A stretch of 64,000 nt of DNA from NCBI RefSeq assembly GCF_024218775.1, contig NZ_CP100404.1, positions 2,108,001 to 2,172,000 of the forward strand, given 5' to 3'. Made by a program: the position numbers and the translations under genes. A model generated the notes under the pieces. That model was given only the letters and a program-made list of their open reading frames with translations. It was not told where the DNA came from and did no database searches. This stretch comes from Haloarcula marina (GTDB lineage: Archaea > Halobacteriota > Halobacteria > Halobacteriales > Haloarculaceae). This document shows, one piece after another, positions 1 to 8,952 of the stretch. Each line of letters opens with the position of its first letter. Positions within the stretch are counted from its first letter, which is position 1.

Positions 1-1
1 G

Positions 2-1444
2 GTGCATCGAGTCCATGATGGCCTCGGCGATTTCGTCGCCGATGAACCGCGGGGAGACGCCGTCCATCCCCTCGCCGATGTCGGCCATCTTGTCGGCCTC
101 CTCGCGGAGTTTCTTCACGTCGATGTCGTCGGCCTCGTCTATCTCGCCGTTGTAGGCCTTCGCCTTCTGGACCAGGTCGACGGACTCGGTGTCGGGTTCC
201 TCGATGCGGGTCAGGACGCCGAACAGGCCCGCCATCTCCAGCGAGTGCGGTTCGACGTGGATGTCCGGCAGGTCTGCGTTCCGGAGCATCTTCCGGTAAA
301 TCTTCGCCTCCTCCTCGTACTGGAGGACGTACGGGAAGTCGATGCGTTTCGTCCGGTCGTTGAACGCCTCCATCTTCTCGTCGCCCTTCTTGTCCCGGTA
401 CTCGGGCATGTTCGTCCGGCCGACGATGACCTGGTCGATGTCGATACGGGGGTTGTTCTTCGGCTTGATGGTCTGTTCCTGACTCGCGTGCAGGAAGTCG
501 TAGAGGAACTCCCGCTGGAGTTTCAGCAGTTCCTCGCCGGAGAAGATGCCGCGGTTGGCGTTACAGAACGCGCCGGAGTAGTCGAACGCCCGCGGGTCGC
601 TCTCGCCGTAGATGGCGATTTTCGAGTAGTTGACGTCGCCCGTCAGTTCCGTCTCGTCCTGGTTCTTCTTGTCCTTTGGCTCGAACGTCTCGATACCCTG
701 TCGCTGGTTCTCGTCGGCGACGAAACGGATTATCTCGACGTGGTTCTCCAGGACCGCCTGTAAGTCGTCGTCGTAGTGGGCCAGCAACTGGTCCATGTAG
801 AATTCGGAGGCGGGGTCCAGCGCTTGCTCGTTACGGATGGTGTAGGGGGCGTCCAGTTCCTCGTTTATCTGCTCGATGACCCTGTCTCGCTGGTCCTGCG
901 GGAGCAAGACGAGGGGGTCCTGGTTCATCGGCGAGCGGACGAGGTCGTCGCCGGGGTCCTGGTCGTGGACCACGTCACAGAGGTTCGTCCAGCGGAAGGT
1001 GTACATCCGCCCCTCGTCGCGGCGGGTGTAGTCTTCGTAGTAGGTCCTGACCTGCCGGTCGAAGTCGGATTTCCCCGACCCGACCGGACCGAGCAGGAGT
1101 TTGATGCGTTTTTCGGGACCGAGTCCCCGCGCGCCGGATTTGACCTTGTTGACGAACTCGTGGATGGCCTCGTGGACCTCACGTCCGTAGAAGGTGTTCT
1201 CGCCGTCGTGGAGCGGGTCGTCGCTCGCGATTTCGTACTCGACGACGCCCGCGTCCTCGTCGTAGGCCGTCCCGTAGTAGTCGAACATGTCCGCGACCCG
1301 TTGGTGGGCGTTCCGGGCGATACGGGGTTCGTCGTAGAGCTGTTCGAGATACCATTCGAAACTCCGGGTTTTTCGGAGGTCCGCCGGTATCGTGTCTTGG
1401 TACTCCTTGCTCAGCGCTTCGAGTGTCTCTTTGTTCTTGCTCAT
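2..1444 (-). CDS. prkA: PrkA-type serine protein kinase (3' end outside window)
   Basis: Read on the minus strand from the ATG at 1444, an open frame of 481 codons runs off the left edge, so the C-terminus is missing. The protein starts MSKNKETLEALSKEYQ and has a Walker A loop GPVGSGKS at residues 119-126, followed by an AAA-like domain; the PrkA kinase domain begins in the later part seen here. Family knowledge: PrkA proteins are AAA-fused Ser/Thr kinases linked to stress responses, and haloarchaea usually carry a pair of them next to a DUF444 (YeaH-like) protein; that neighbour would lie to the left, outside the window. All plus-strand frames over this region are shadows. Confidence 0.93.
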   Translation of the reverse strand, partial: MSKNKETLEALSKEYQDTIPADLRKTRSFEWYLEQLYDEPRIARNAHQRVADMFDYYGTAYDEDAGVVEYEIASDDPLHDGENTFYGREVHEAIHEFVNKVKSGARGLGPEKRIKLLLGPVGSGKSDFDRQVRTYYEDYTRRDEGRMYTFRWTNLCDVVHDQDPGDDLVRSPMNQDPLVLLPQDQRDRVIEQINEELDAPYTIRNEQALDPASEFYMDQLLAHYDDDLQAVLENHVEIIRFVADENQRQGIETFEPKDKKNQDETELTGDVNYSKIAIYGESDPRAFDYSGAFCNANRGIFSGEELLKLQREFLYDFLHASQEQTIKPKNNPRIDIDQVIVGRTNMPEYRDKKGDEKMEAFNDRTKRIDFPYVLQYEEEAKIYRKMLRNADLPDIHVEPHSLEMAGLFGVLTRIEEPDTESVDLVQKAKAYNGEIDEADDIDVKKLREEADKMADIGEGMDGVSPRFIGDEIAEAIMDSMH

Positions 1445-1909
1445 GCTATCTCGATGAATTCGGCACGCGATGGCGCACCACGTGTCGGCGCGACCGTGTC
1501 GGACCCAGCACACGTCTTCCCCCGACTGGCGCTCCGTGCGTGCAGGCGGGCGGCCGGGGCAGGACCCGTCAACGCGGGTCGGGTTGTATACCTTGCCATA
1601 CGTTCGAGGGAGGTGGTCGCGGGGACCGTCTCCACCTCTGTGGTAACGGGTGACAGTGTGGTACTGCTTCCGATACTATTTATCATATGAGCGCTTCATC
1701 ACTAAGAGCCTTTTCCCAGTACCCATATAGGACCGGATTTGTAAACCCGGTATTTGACCCTAATACGGAGACGGCGCATCCGAGGTATGTGAACAATGAC
1801 CATAGCCCCGACTCAGTATTTATATACCCTGATTCTCAAAGGCGACGGCGGCGGGCGCTCGACACCCCCAGTCGACAGAGTATTGCCTTCGGACCGACAC
1901 CTGCCCGGC
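1445..1909. other. Intergenic region, divergent promoters
   Basis: No convincing gene lies in these 465 bp between the divergent prkA and the DUF5820-like gene. On the minus strand, TATA-like elements at about 1585-1590 and 1676-1684 would give prkA a leader of about 120 or 210 nt; a 6-bp stem (gacccg/cgggtc, 1563-1568 with 1575-1580) lies in it. The rightward gene has an AT-rich box at 1817-1826. Frames reading through here are rich in Arg, Ser and Pro and look like shadows. Confidence 0.6.
1817..1826 (+). promoter_or_regulatory. TATA-like promoter element
   Basis: The sequence tatttatata is the strongest AT-rich box upstream of the gene starting at 1910. It predicts transcription start near 1848 and a leader of roughly 60 nt. 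It is inferred from sequence only. Confidence 0.5.
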
Positions 1910-2287
1910 ATGGACCTCGACGGCCTGGCCGACGACTGGACGGTGTGGAACGAGACCGAGGAGAAACTCATCCTCGCCTACCGCCCGGACGTTTTCGACA
2001 GCGAAAACTTCCCGGCGCCGTGTCTCCCGACGATATACCTCACGCGGGGGAAGCGGACGCGTCGACCCGGCGTCGACCGGACCGGCGAGGACTGGTACGT
2101 CACGCTCTACCTCGAACCCGAAGTCGCCCGCGACGCCGAGTCGTTCCCCGACCGCGATGCCGCCGTCGACGCCGCGAGGACGCTCGCCAACCGCTTCGCC
2201 AGCGGCGAGTTCGACTTCCGCTCGCTGTATCAGGTCCCCCGCGACGACTATCTGGACGAACTCGACTCCCTGACCGGACGGGCCTGA
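1910..2287 (+). CDS. DUF5820-like haloarchaeal protein
   Basis: This 125-residue acidic soluble protein begins MDLDGLADDWTVWNETEEK. I chose the ATG at 1910 because the reading frame upstream (from 1796) is low quality and crosses the promoter box; the acidic, protein-like sequence begins here. It has no membrane segment or recognisable catalytic motif. The composition and the pattern LAYRPDVFD...YLTRGKR match a haloarchaea-restricted family I recall as DUF5820. The function is unknown. It stands alone, 32 bp before the UPF0179 gene. Confidence 0.75.
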   Translation: MDLDGLADDWTVWNETEEKLILAYRPDVFDSENFPAPCLPTIYLTRGKRTRRPGVDRTGEDWYVTLYLEPEVARDAESFPDRDAAVDAARTLANRFASGEFDFRSLYQVPRDDYLDELDSLTGRA

Positions 2288-2319
2288 CGCTTAAATTACG
2301 TGCCGCTCTACCCCCACAC

Positions 2320-2772
2320 ATGACCACAGTTACACTCGTCGGCACCCGCCTCGCGGCGGTGGGCGAGGAGTTCGTCTACCACGGCGAGGCCGACGGCTGT
2401 ACCGGGTGTCCGTACCGCGACCAGTGTCTCAACCTCACGCCCGGTCGCCGCTACGAGGTGACGAGCGTCCGCGAGAACGGACAGACGCTCGACTGCGCGA
2501 TGCACGACACCGGCGCCCGCGCCGTCGAAGTCCGTCCGGCGGCGATTCGCGCGAACGTCCCCTCGAAAGGAGCCTACGCCGGGAGCAAGGCCTCCCTCGG
2601 CGGACCGTGCCCCCACACCGAGTGTCCCAGCCATCGCTACTGCGAACCCGCGGGCGCGGCATTCGGCGAGGAGTACCGCATCGAGACAATAGTGGGCGAC
2701 CCGCCCCACGACTACTGCATGCTGGACCGCGACCTGACGCTGGTCGAGTTCGAGGCCCCGGACGACACGTAA
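2320..2772 (+). CDS. UPF0179 family cysteine-rich protein
   Basis: This 150-residue protein has eight Cys arranged in clusters (CTGCPYRDQC near residues 28-37, then a lone Cys near residue 57, CPHTEC and a later YC pair), which suggests a zinc or iron-sulfur site. Its order of motifs (LVGTRLAAVGEEFVYHG, then the Cys clusters) matches UPF0179, an archaeal family of unknown function. The ATG at 2320 is preceded by an AT-rich stretch (ttaaatta, 2291-2298) at the right distance for a near-leaderless transcript, so the longer frame starting at 1687 is rejected. Confidence 0.9.
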   Translation: MTTVTLVGTRLAAVGEEFVYHGEADGCTGCPYRDQCLNLTPGRRYEVTSVRENGQTLDCAMHDTGARAVEVRPAAIRANVPSKGAYAGSKASLGGPCPHTECPSHRYCEPAGAAFGEEYRIETIVGDPPHDYCMLDRDLTLVEFEAPDDT

Positions 2773-2803
2773 GCCGGTCCCGTCGCTGCGATTCCGACGA
2801 GTG

Positions 2804-3592
2804 TCAGTCGAGGACCCCGACCCGGTCGGCGGTGTAGCCGAACACGTCCTCGTAGCCCTCCGCGGAAAGCAGAATCGGGTGGAACGACTTCTCGGCGACC
2901 ACCTGATTGCCGTCGGCGGCGGCGACGGGGTCACCGGCCGCGACTTCCTCGAAGTTCCGGGCGTACACCTCGTAGCTGTCGGCCGCCGACTTCGGAATCG
3001 GGTCGCCCAACTGGAACACCGGGAGCGGTCTGTCGCGGCCGACCGCATCCCCGTCGCTGACGCCGATGGCCGCGAGGAACTCGCGGATGACCCGTTCGGC
3101 GTTCGCGGCGGCCTGTGCGGACCCCTGATAGCCGCACTCGACTTCGATGGCGCCCGGCGCGACGGTGAACAGACGGCCCTCGTTGTGCCCCGCCGTCCGG
3201 ACGACGGCGTCGACAGAGAGGTGCGGGAGCACCTCGCGGGCGAACGGCGTCATCTCGTCGACGAGCGCGAACATGCCGTCGTAGGACTGCGTGGAGTGCA
3301 GCGAGAGGACGGTACAGCCGTCGAGTTCCGCCGCGAGTTCGGCGGCTAACCGCTCTTCGAGCACGTCGCTCTCGGCGTCGCCGGGGAAGACGCGGTTCAT
3401 GTCCGCCTCGATGTATCGCTTGCCCGCCGCCAACGCGTCCTCGTGGGCGACGACGAACTTCACCGGTTCCGACAGCGACGGCGGGTCAGCGAGCACCGCC
3501 TCGATGCCGTCGCGGCCGCACGGTTCGTCGCCGTGGATACTCCCCACGACGGCGATTTTCGGCTCACCCTCGCCCAGTTGCTCCACTCGCAT
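2804..3592 (-). CDS. Succinylglutamate desuccinylase/aspartoacylase family protein
   Basis: This 262-residue enzyme carries the zinc-binding GSIHGDEP motif (His20 and Glu23) and a second metal histidine in LSLHST near residue 98, the pattern of the AstE/AspA carboxypeptidase-like superfamily. These enzymes cleave N-acyl groups from amino acids, but the substrate cannot be told from sequence. The C-terminal part (VFQLGDPIPKSAADSYEVYARNF) is typical of haloarchaeal members. It lies convergent to the UPF0179 gene and is not clearly in an operon. Confidence 0.88.
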   Translation of the reverse strand: MRVEQLGEGEPKIAVVGSIHGDEPCGRDGIEAVLADPPSLSEPVKFVVAHEDALAAGKRYIEADMNRVFPGDAESDVLEERLAAELAAELDGCTVLSLHSTQSYDGMFALVDEMTPFAREVLPHLSVDAVVRTAGHNEGRLFTVAPGAIEVECGYQGSAQAAANAERVIREFLAAIGVSDGDAVGRDRPLPVFQLGDPIPKSAADSYEVYARNFEEVAAGDPVAAADGNQVVAEKSFHPILLSAEGYEDVFGYTADRVGVLD

Positions 3593-3680
3593 CTATCCAT
3601 CGTACGATACCCGGCCATTAGAGTCGTGTGGAATCGACGCTGGCACGGCACACGACAGCACACCGCTCGACCGCGCCCAC

Positions 3681-4166
3681 TCAGTCGAGGTTCTCGGCGA
3701 ACGCGTAGTCCGTCTCGTCGGCGACCGGATAGCCACCGTCGAGTCGAATCTGCCACCCCTCCAGCACGCTCGGGTCGTTCAGCGCGTTGGTGACCGTCGT
3801 GCGAACGTCCAGTAAGTCGACGCCGTAGTAGTCGTTGGGGACCCCGCGGAAGTACTGGAGCGAGGTGCGAAACAGCGACCGCATCCCGTCGTCGTCCTCG
3901 AAGTCGAAGTGTTTGTACGCGCCAGCGGCCACCTGCACCATCCCGTGGAGGAACTTGCTCTCCGTGGACCCGCGGCCGTAGTTGTACCACTCGTCCTCGA
4001 AGCAGTCGTGCGATTCGTGGAAGTCGCCGTCGTTGTACAGGCGGACGCCGTGGACGACGGCCCGCCGGAGCGTGGCGTGCTCCCACTGGCCGTCGGTACG
4101 CCACCCGGCCGGACTGCGGTCCCCCTCGGGCGGGCCGACCGACGGGTCCCGCGTGTGGTCGTCCAT
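3681..4166 (-). CDS. DUF309 domain-containing protein
   Basis: This 161-residue protein contains the DUF309 core: [18 protein letters not shown], then [12 protein letters not shown] and the helical C-terminal half. The start at 4166 (MDDHTRDPS) is chosen because the 24 residues encoded upstream are Arg-rich and unlike haloarchaeal N-termini. DUF309 proteins are small all-helical proteins of unknown role; the conserved His-Glu-His pattern may bind a metal. It follows the AstE-like gene's promoter region by 88 bp on the same strand. Confidence 0.85.
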   Translation of the reverse strand: MDDHTRDPSVGPPEGDRSPAGWRTDGQWEHATLRRAVVHGVRLYNDGDFHESHDCFEDEWYNYGRGSTESKFLHGMVQVAAGAYKHFDFEDDDGMRSLFRTSLQYFRGVPNDYYGVDLLDVRTTVTNALNDPSVLEGWQIRLDGGYPVADETDYAFAENLD

Positions 4167-4216
4167 ACCCACCGTTGGACTGCGGGATGGGTCAATCCAC
4201 CGGTCCCGTCGGGTCC

Positions 4217-4435
4217 TCAGGTGAGGTCTTTCCCGCACTCCGGGCAGACGGCGTCGGTCCCCGCAGTCGCGTGCCGACAGCGGGGACAGACCACTTGGTC
4301 ACTCGTGCCGACGTTGTGGTACGCCGAGTCCTCCCGGAGCGCGTAGACCACGATAGCGAGGGCCATCAGCGCCACGAGGACGCCGACGACCGGGAGCGCC
4401 CCACCGAGTTGCAGGACTACTGCAGACGGCCCCAT
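4217..4435 (-). CDS. Small membrane protein with C-terminal zinc ribbon
   Basis: A 72-residue protein that starts [18 protein letters not shown], has one strongly hydrophobic segment at about residues 9-33, and ends in a zinc ribbon (CPRC...CPEC, residues 54-70). The start at 4435 excludes an upstream extension that would run through the tRNA-Leu gene. Such one-TM zinc-ribbon proteins are common and uncharacterised in haloarchaea. The stop lies 50 bp from the DUF309 start, so the two may be co-transcribed. Confidence 0.8.
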   Translation of the reverse strand: MGPSAVVLQLGGALPVVGVLVALMALAIVVYALREDSAYHNVGTSDQVVCPRCRHATAGTDAVCPECGKDLT

Positions 4436-4532
4436 ACCTCCAGTCTCTCGGCGCACGCTGTTAGTCGTTTGCCCGTCCGGTTCCGTACGACCTTTATACT
4501 GTACCGCCATCATCTTCGATGCGAGCAAGCGT

Positions 4533-4616
4533 GCGAGGGTAGCCAAGCCTGGAAACGGCGGCGGACTCAAGATCCGCTCCCGTAGGGGTCCAAGGGTTCA
4601 AATCCCTTCCCTCGCA
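4533..4616 (+). tRNA. tRNA-Leu (anticodon CAA)
   Basis: The 84-nt cloverleaf has acceptor gcgaggg pairing with ccctcgc (4609-4615), discriminator A at 4616, anticodon stem gcgga/tccgc with loop ctcaaga (anticodon CAA), a long class II variable arm (cccgtaggggt) and T loop ttcaaat. There is no intron and CCA is not encoded. It is a leucine tRNA reading UUG. Two extra copies of its last 8 bp (ccctcgca) follow within 70 bp. Confidence 0.97.
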
Positions 4617-4685
4617 CTGTTGGACCCACCGCGGTCCCTCGCACAACAGTGCTGGAAGACTCGCTCGGAGCGGTCTTCCCTCGCA
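4617..4685 (+). repeat. Reiterated tRNA-Leu 3' end with hairpins
   Basis: Directly after the tRNA, the octamer ccctcgca recurs at 4636-4643 and 4678-4685 (the last as cttccctcgca, 11 bp identical to the tRNA end). Each copy follows or sits in an inverted repeat: ctgttg/caacag (4617-4622 with 4644-4649) and gaagac/gtcttc (4655-4660 with 4673-4678) with inner cgctc/gagcg. It may be a remnant of integration at the tRNA, a processing signal, or chance. Confidence 0.45.
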
Positions 4686-4874
4686 ATTTCCCGTGGCGTC
4701 GACCGACGAGCGACAGGCGTCGTCACCACAGAGCGTGGTAGTCAGAGTCATCCCGGCCCCGGTAGAACTAACTTGTCATCGTCGGGGAATAATCTATGTA
4801 CTGATTCCTCACTCGTTTTGCCTGAGTCAGTCGAATTCTAACATATGAGTAGCTTTATACGGTGACGTGAGGTA

Positions 4875-5084
4875 ATGACACACATGGCGACCGACCAATC
4901 TGATGGCCGCAGCATCCGAGTTCCGCCGCTTGAGAACACGGCGTTCTTTTCCATCGAAGCCGACGACGAATACGTCCGCATCGAGCAGTCGCTCGGCAAT
5001 CAAGTGCTGTACACGCCGGAAGAGGCGCGGGACATCGCCGACGCGATACTCGACGCAGTCGACGCCGCCACCGAGAAGTCGTAG
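4875..5084 (+). CDS. Conserved small haloarchaeal protein, unknown function
   Basis: This 69-residue acidic protein begins MTHMATDQSDGRSIRV and contains a compact alpha/beta-looking core (FFSIEADDEYVRIEQSLG, then a helix EEARDIADAILDAVDAA). A Shine-Dalgarno-like gaggt 3 nt before the ATG at 4875 and a TATA-like box (tttatac, 4854-4860) support the start. I do not recognise the family. It lies 54 bp before the inositol-monophosphatase-like gene and may share its transcript. Confidence 0.75.
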   Translation: MTHMATDQSDGRSIRVPPLENTAFFSIEADDEYVRIEQSLGNQVLYTPEEARDIADAILDAVDAATEKS

Positions 5085-5138
5085 CGCTCTTTTGCTGGAT
5101 ACCGAGTTGGTAAGGGGCCGGGCCTGTCACCCACAGAC

Positions 5139-5978
5139 ATGTCTGATGACCATCATCGTGCGGCGCTCGCCGAGCGTGCCGCACGTGCCGGAGGGGTCGT
5201 CGCCCGCCAACAGTTCCGCGGCGACCTCGCCGTCGAGACGAAGGACCACAAGAACGACCTCGTCACGGAAGTCGACCGTGACGCGCAAGCGCAGGTCGTC
5301 GCGACGATTCGCGAGGAGTTCGGGAGCGACGCGTTCGTCCTCGAAGAAGAGGTTGTCACGCTCAGCGGGCCGGAAACCGGCGAAACGGACCCGGCCGTGC
5401 TCGACGAGGTGCCAGAGACAGGCGACGCGTGGGTCGTCGACCCGATAGACGGCACGGCGAACTACATCCGGGGGATGCGGACCTGGGCGACGAGCGTGAC
5501 GGCGATTCGAGACGGCGACTCTGTCGGTTCGGCGACGTACATGCCCGCGGCGGGCGACCTCTTCGCGGCCGGGCCGGAGAGCGCGACCCGCGACGGCGCG
5601 ACGCTCGCAGTCAGCGACCGCGACGACCCCGAGACGTTCGCCGTCGCGCCCGTCGGCTGGTGGGACCGGGACGACCGAAGCGAGTTCGCCGACCTCTGTG
5701 GGGCAGTCGTCGAGCGGTTCGGGGACATGCGCCGCATCGGGAGCTTTCAGGCGACGCTGGCGTTCGTCGCCGACGGAGGACTCGACGGCGCAATCTGTAC
5801 GACGCCGATGAACCCGTGGGACACCATGGCGGGCGTCCATATGGTCCGGCAGGCGGGCGGGACCGTCACCGACGCCGACGGCGAGCGCTGGCGCCACGAC
5901 AGCGAGACGCTGGTCGCCTCGAACGGCGAGGCCCACGCTGAACTGCTCGCGGCCGCGGACGACGCGCTCGACGCCTAA
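5139..5978 (+). CDS. Inositol monophosphatase family protein
   Basis: The 279-residue protein has the Mg-dependent phosphatase signature: the metal-ligand EE near residues 69-71, WVVDPIDGTANY (DPIDGT at 101-106) and NPWDTMAG near 225-232. The family hydrolyses inositol-1-phosphate, fructose-1,6-bisphosphate or related sugar phosphates; archaeal members often have dual inositol-monophosphatase/fructose-bisphosphatase activity. The exact substrate is not visible here. The next gene (DUF63) starts 77 bp downstream on the same strand. Confidence 0.92.
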   Translation: MSDDHHRAALAERAARAGGVVARQQFRGDLAVETKDHKNDLVTEVDRDAQAQVVATIREEFGSDAFVLEEEVVTLSGPETGETDPAVLDEVPETGDAWVVDPIDGTANYIRGMRTWATSVTAIRDGDSVGSATYMPAAGDLFAAGPESATRDGATLAVSDRDDPETFAVAPVGWWDRDDRSEFADLCGAVVERFGDMRRIGSFQATLAFVADGGLDGAICTTPMNPWDTMAGVHMVRQAGGTVTDADGERWRHDSETLVASNGEAHAELLAAADDALDA

Positions 5979-6055
5979 CTCCCGCCCTCTGCGGTCGCCC
6001 GGCGCTGGCGCACGCGACCGGAAACCTGAAACCGACTCACGCCGCCCTTTCGGCC

Positions 6056-7204
6056 ATGAGTACGTTCGACCGGGTCGTCAACGAGTACGGCGCGGGCCGC
6101 CTGTGGGTGGTCTCGTTCGTCGCCGTCCTCGTCGCCGGTGCTGGCGCGGTGGCCGCCGCCCCGCGAGTCGTCTGGGACCGGTTCCTGTGGCACTACTTCT
6201 GGGGACCGGTGTACGCCGACGCGATGGCGGCGAGTTGCGCGGTCATGACCGACGCTGGTCCGGAACCGTTGTACGAGGGCTGTACGGCAGCCATCGAGAG
6301 CGGCCGTGTCGTCGCTGAACCGGGCTACACCGTCGTCTCGGAAATCGGCTACATGCTGATTCTGGTGTACATGCTCGTCGGCGTCTACCTCCTCCTCGAC
6401 AGACTGGACATCGCCGACGACCCGAAACTGTACTTCGCGTTCGTGCCGTTCATGCTGCTCGGTGGCGCGCTCCGCACCGTCGAGGACGCCACCGACCGCG
6501 CACTGGACGCGGGCGTCGCGCCCATCGTCGACTACCCGCTGAGTTCGCTCATCATCAGCCCGGTCATCTACGGGACGCTGTTCGTGATGACGCTGGTGAC
6601 GCTGGTGGCCTGCCTCCGACTGGACCGCGAGGGGTACCTCGACAACTACTACCGGGCGACGGCCGCCGTCGGCAGCGGGTTAGTCCTCCTCACCCTCGCC
6701 TACCTCACGGGCGTCGCGCTGACCACCGACTACTCCACGCTCTACCCCTCGGTCCTCGTTTCGACAGTGGGCATCGCCTCCGTCCTCGCGTACGGTCTCT
6801 ACCGTGCCTTCGGAGCGTACGCGCCCGAGGTCAACAGCGGCACCGGGTACATCGGGCTGTTGGTCATCTGGGGCCACGCCATCGACGGCGTGGCGAACGT
6901 CATCCTCGCGGATTGGCTGGACGCGCTGAGCGTGCCGCTGACCTATTACCCGAAGCACCCCGCCAACGCGTTCATCATCTCGACGACGGAGGCGCTGCAA
7001 CCGGCGGGACTCACGGCCGCCATCGGCACGTCGTGGCCGTTCCTCGTCGTGAAACTCGTCGTCGCCTCGCTGGTCGTCTGGCTGTTCAACGAGGAGTTCA
7101 TGGACGAGAGCCCGCGCTACGCGCTGTTGTTGCTCGTCGCGGTCACCGCCGTCGGCCTCGGGCCGGGCACCCGAGACATGTTGCGGGCGACGTTCGCTAT
7201 CTAA
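6056..7204 (+). CDS. DUF63 family multi-pass membrane protein
   Basis: This 382-residue integral membrane protein shows about eight hydrophobic segments, an N-terminal stretch FLWHYFWGPVYADAMA and the conserved WGHAIDGVANVILADWL region near residues 270-286 that mark the archaeal DUF63 family. The function is unknown. Its stop codon at 7204 is 4 bp from the convergent stop of the YcaO gene, so the two genes meet tail to tail. Confidence 0.9.
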   Translation: MSTFDRVVNEYGAGRLWVVSFVAVLVAGAGAVAAAPRVVWDRFLWHYFWGPVYADAMAASCAVMTDAGPEPLYEGCTAAIESGRVVAEPGYTVVSEIGYMLILVYMLVGVYLLLDRLDIADDPKLYFAFVPFMLLGGALRTVEDATDRALDAGVAPIVDYPLSSLIISPVIYGTLFVMTLVTLVACLRLDREGYLDNYYRATAAVGSGLVLLTLAYLTGVALTTDYSTLYPSVLVSTVGIASVLAYGLYRAFGAYAPEVNSGTGYIGLLVIWGHAIDGVANVILADWLDALSVPLTYYPKHPANAFIISTTEALQPAGLTAAIGTSWPFLVVKLVVASLVVWLFNEEFMDESPRYALLLLVAVTAVGLGPGTRDMLRATFAI

Positions 7205-7208
7205 CGAG

Positions 7209-8921
7209 TCAGGGGAACGGGTGGTGCGCCCGGTCTAATCGCGGCTCGAATCCGAGGTCGTCCGGGACGCTTTCCGCTCGCTGGCCGAAGTAACTCTCGC
7301 CGAAGAAGAGCGGTTGCGCCGTCGGACACAGCGCCCGGACCGCCTCGAACCCCATTCCATCGAGGTCGGGCGTCGTCAGCCGACTCGCGTAGGGACGCAA
7401 CCCGGCATCGGTCACGCGGTCGACGAGTTCCTCGAGTTCGTCCGCGCCGGTCGGTGGGGTTTCCGGGCCGACGCTCGAGAGGGGGACTGCCGTCTCCGAC
7501 TCGGTCAGCGAGCGCGCGGCCGCCGGGTCACCCGCGTACCGCCCGATTGCGCCATCGGCGTCCGTCGCCTCCGCCTTCCCCATCCCGCGGAGTTCCATCC
7601 AGTTCTGCACGGCTTCTTCGAGCGCCCCGACGGCGGCGTCGACGGGGTCCAACCGAGCGGAGGACCCGAGCGCGAACGCGGGCCACTCGTCGCGTTGGAC
7701 GGCGACGGCCACCACGGGCACGTCGATGTCTTGCGTGAGCAACAGCGCGGTCACGTCCAGATTCTCCGAGCGCGCCCGTCGGCGGAGCACGTCGAAGGCG
7801 TCCGCCTCCTCGACGACCACTTCCAGCGGGTCGTACGTCGAGTACCACGACAGCATCGCCGCGTCTCGTTCGACAACTTCGTAGAGGCCCGAGAGGAGCG
7901 CATCCCTTTCGGTGCTCCCCAACCCGAGACCGGTCGTCACCGCCGGGCGAATCGACCGTGTCGGTGGCGGGTAGACGACGGTTTCGGCGGGGGCCTGACG
8001 CGTCTCGCCGGTCGCGAGATTTTCCGCAGGCACCCACGCGAGGTCGGTCTCCGCGTCCCACGTCGCGTCCTCGGGCGCGACGAACGAAGCCGGGTCGAGC
8101 GCGCTCTCGACGCTGTCAGCGGTTCCCGTCGTCATGGTCGATGCCCGGTACGTGCCCGCGGCGTACCGCTCGTAGCTCTCCCCGAGGGCTTTCATGAACG
8201 CCGCGTCCCAGTCGTCCGCGACGCCCGCGGCCTGTTGCGGCGCGGTCACGTCGCTGAACCCGCTCGTGTCCGTGAGCGACGCGAGGTAGTACGGCGCGGG
8301 GAACGACTCGGCCTCCCCGACGTTCCGGACGACGCCGAGGCGGTCGTCGAGGCCCGCCTCGGCCCGACTCAGCGCGTCGAGTTCGTGCTCTGTGTCGGCG
8401 TGACGGAGCGTCCAGCGAGAATCGTCCCTGCACGAACACCCCGGCACTGGGAGGAACTGCCGCTCGGTGTAGGGGAGTTCGACGGTGGTTCCGACGATGG
8501 GGGCGTCGCCAGCGAGTGCCGCTTCGAGGCGACGGCCAGCGACCGCTCCGGCAAACCGCTGTGTCGCGGCCGACGGCGCTTCCGCGGGGTCCTGTCGCTG
8601 GTCGACGTTGGCGCGGACGCGCGTTCGGAGGCAGTCGTAACACCCCGTCTCCGGGCCGAACCCGCTCACCGCGGCGTCCGTGACCGGGACCCCAGCGAGA
8701 CCGCCGAGTTCGACGGCGACCCACGGGAGGCCCAGTTCGCGGGCGCGTTCGTCGGCGGTCTGAAACGCGTCCGAGGTGACCGGTGCGACGACGACGCTCA
8801 CGTCGGCGGTCGAATCGACGAGCGGGTCTGCCCGTTCGAGAACCTCGACTCCGGCGTCGGTCAGCGCGGCACCCAACGACTCGACCGCCGGGCCGTCCCC
8901 GGCGACTTCGACAGTGGTCAT
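7209..8921 (-). CDS. YcaO-domain protein with N-terminal cyclodehydratase-partner-like domain
   Basis: Residues 1 to about 170 resemble the ThiF-like partner domain of azoline-forming cyclodehydratases, with the zinc-type Cys pairs CYDC (near residue 94) and CSC (near 158). Residues from about 190 on form a YcaO domain, with the ATP/Mg-binding glutamates in GESYERYA, YEVVERDAAM and EEAVQNWMEL. The protein ends HHPFP, recalling the C-terminal proline motif of azoline-forming YcaO enzymes. YcaO enzymes use ATP to activate backbone amides; the product may be a thiazole or oxazole peptide, a thioamide or a protein modification. No precursor peptide gene is visible nearby. It follows a TbsP-like regulator by 31 bp on the same strand. 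Confidence 0.87.
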   Translation of the reverse strand: MTTVEVAGDGPAVESLGAALTDAGVEVLERADPLVDSTADVSVVVAPVTSDAFQTADERARELGLPWVAVELGGLAGVPVTDAAVSGFGPETGCYDCLRTRVRANVDQRQDPAEAPSAATQRFAGAVAGRRLEAALAGDAPIVGTTVELPYTERQFLPVPGCSCRDDSRWTLRHADTEHELDALSRAEAGLDDRLGVVRNVGEAESFPAPYYLASLTDTSGFSDVTAPQQAAGVADDWDAAFMKALGESYERYAAGTYRASTMTTGTADSVESALDPASFVAPEDATWDAETDLAWVPAENLATGETRQAPAETVVYPPPTRSIRPAVTTGLGLGSTERDALLSGLYEVVERDAAMLSWYSTYDPLEVVVEEADAFDVLRRRARSENLDVTALLLTQDIDVPVVAVAVQRDEWPAFALGSSARLDPVDAAVGALEEAVQNWMELRGMGKAEATDADGAIGRYAGDPAAARSLTESETAVPLSSVGPETPPTGADELEELVDRVTDAGLRPYASRLTTPDLDGMGFEAVRALCPTAQPLFFGESYFGQRAESVPDDLGFEPRLDRAHHPFP

Positions 8922-8952
8922 GCCCGGGATGACACGGAGGGGGCTGAAAAAC

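Noticed and set aside
1687..2319. Long plus-strand extension of the UPF0179 frame back to 1687
   Set aside because: It runs through a promoter and the DUF5820-like gene in another frame, is Arg/Pro-rich, and UPF0179 is complete from the ATG at 2320.
4494..4751. 85-codon minus-strand frame through the tRNA-Leu gene
   Set aside because: It overlaps the tRNA and its reiterated 3' ends; Cys/Arg-rich composition is unlike haloarchaeal proteins.
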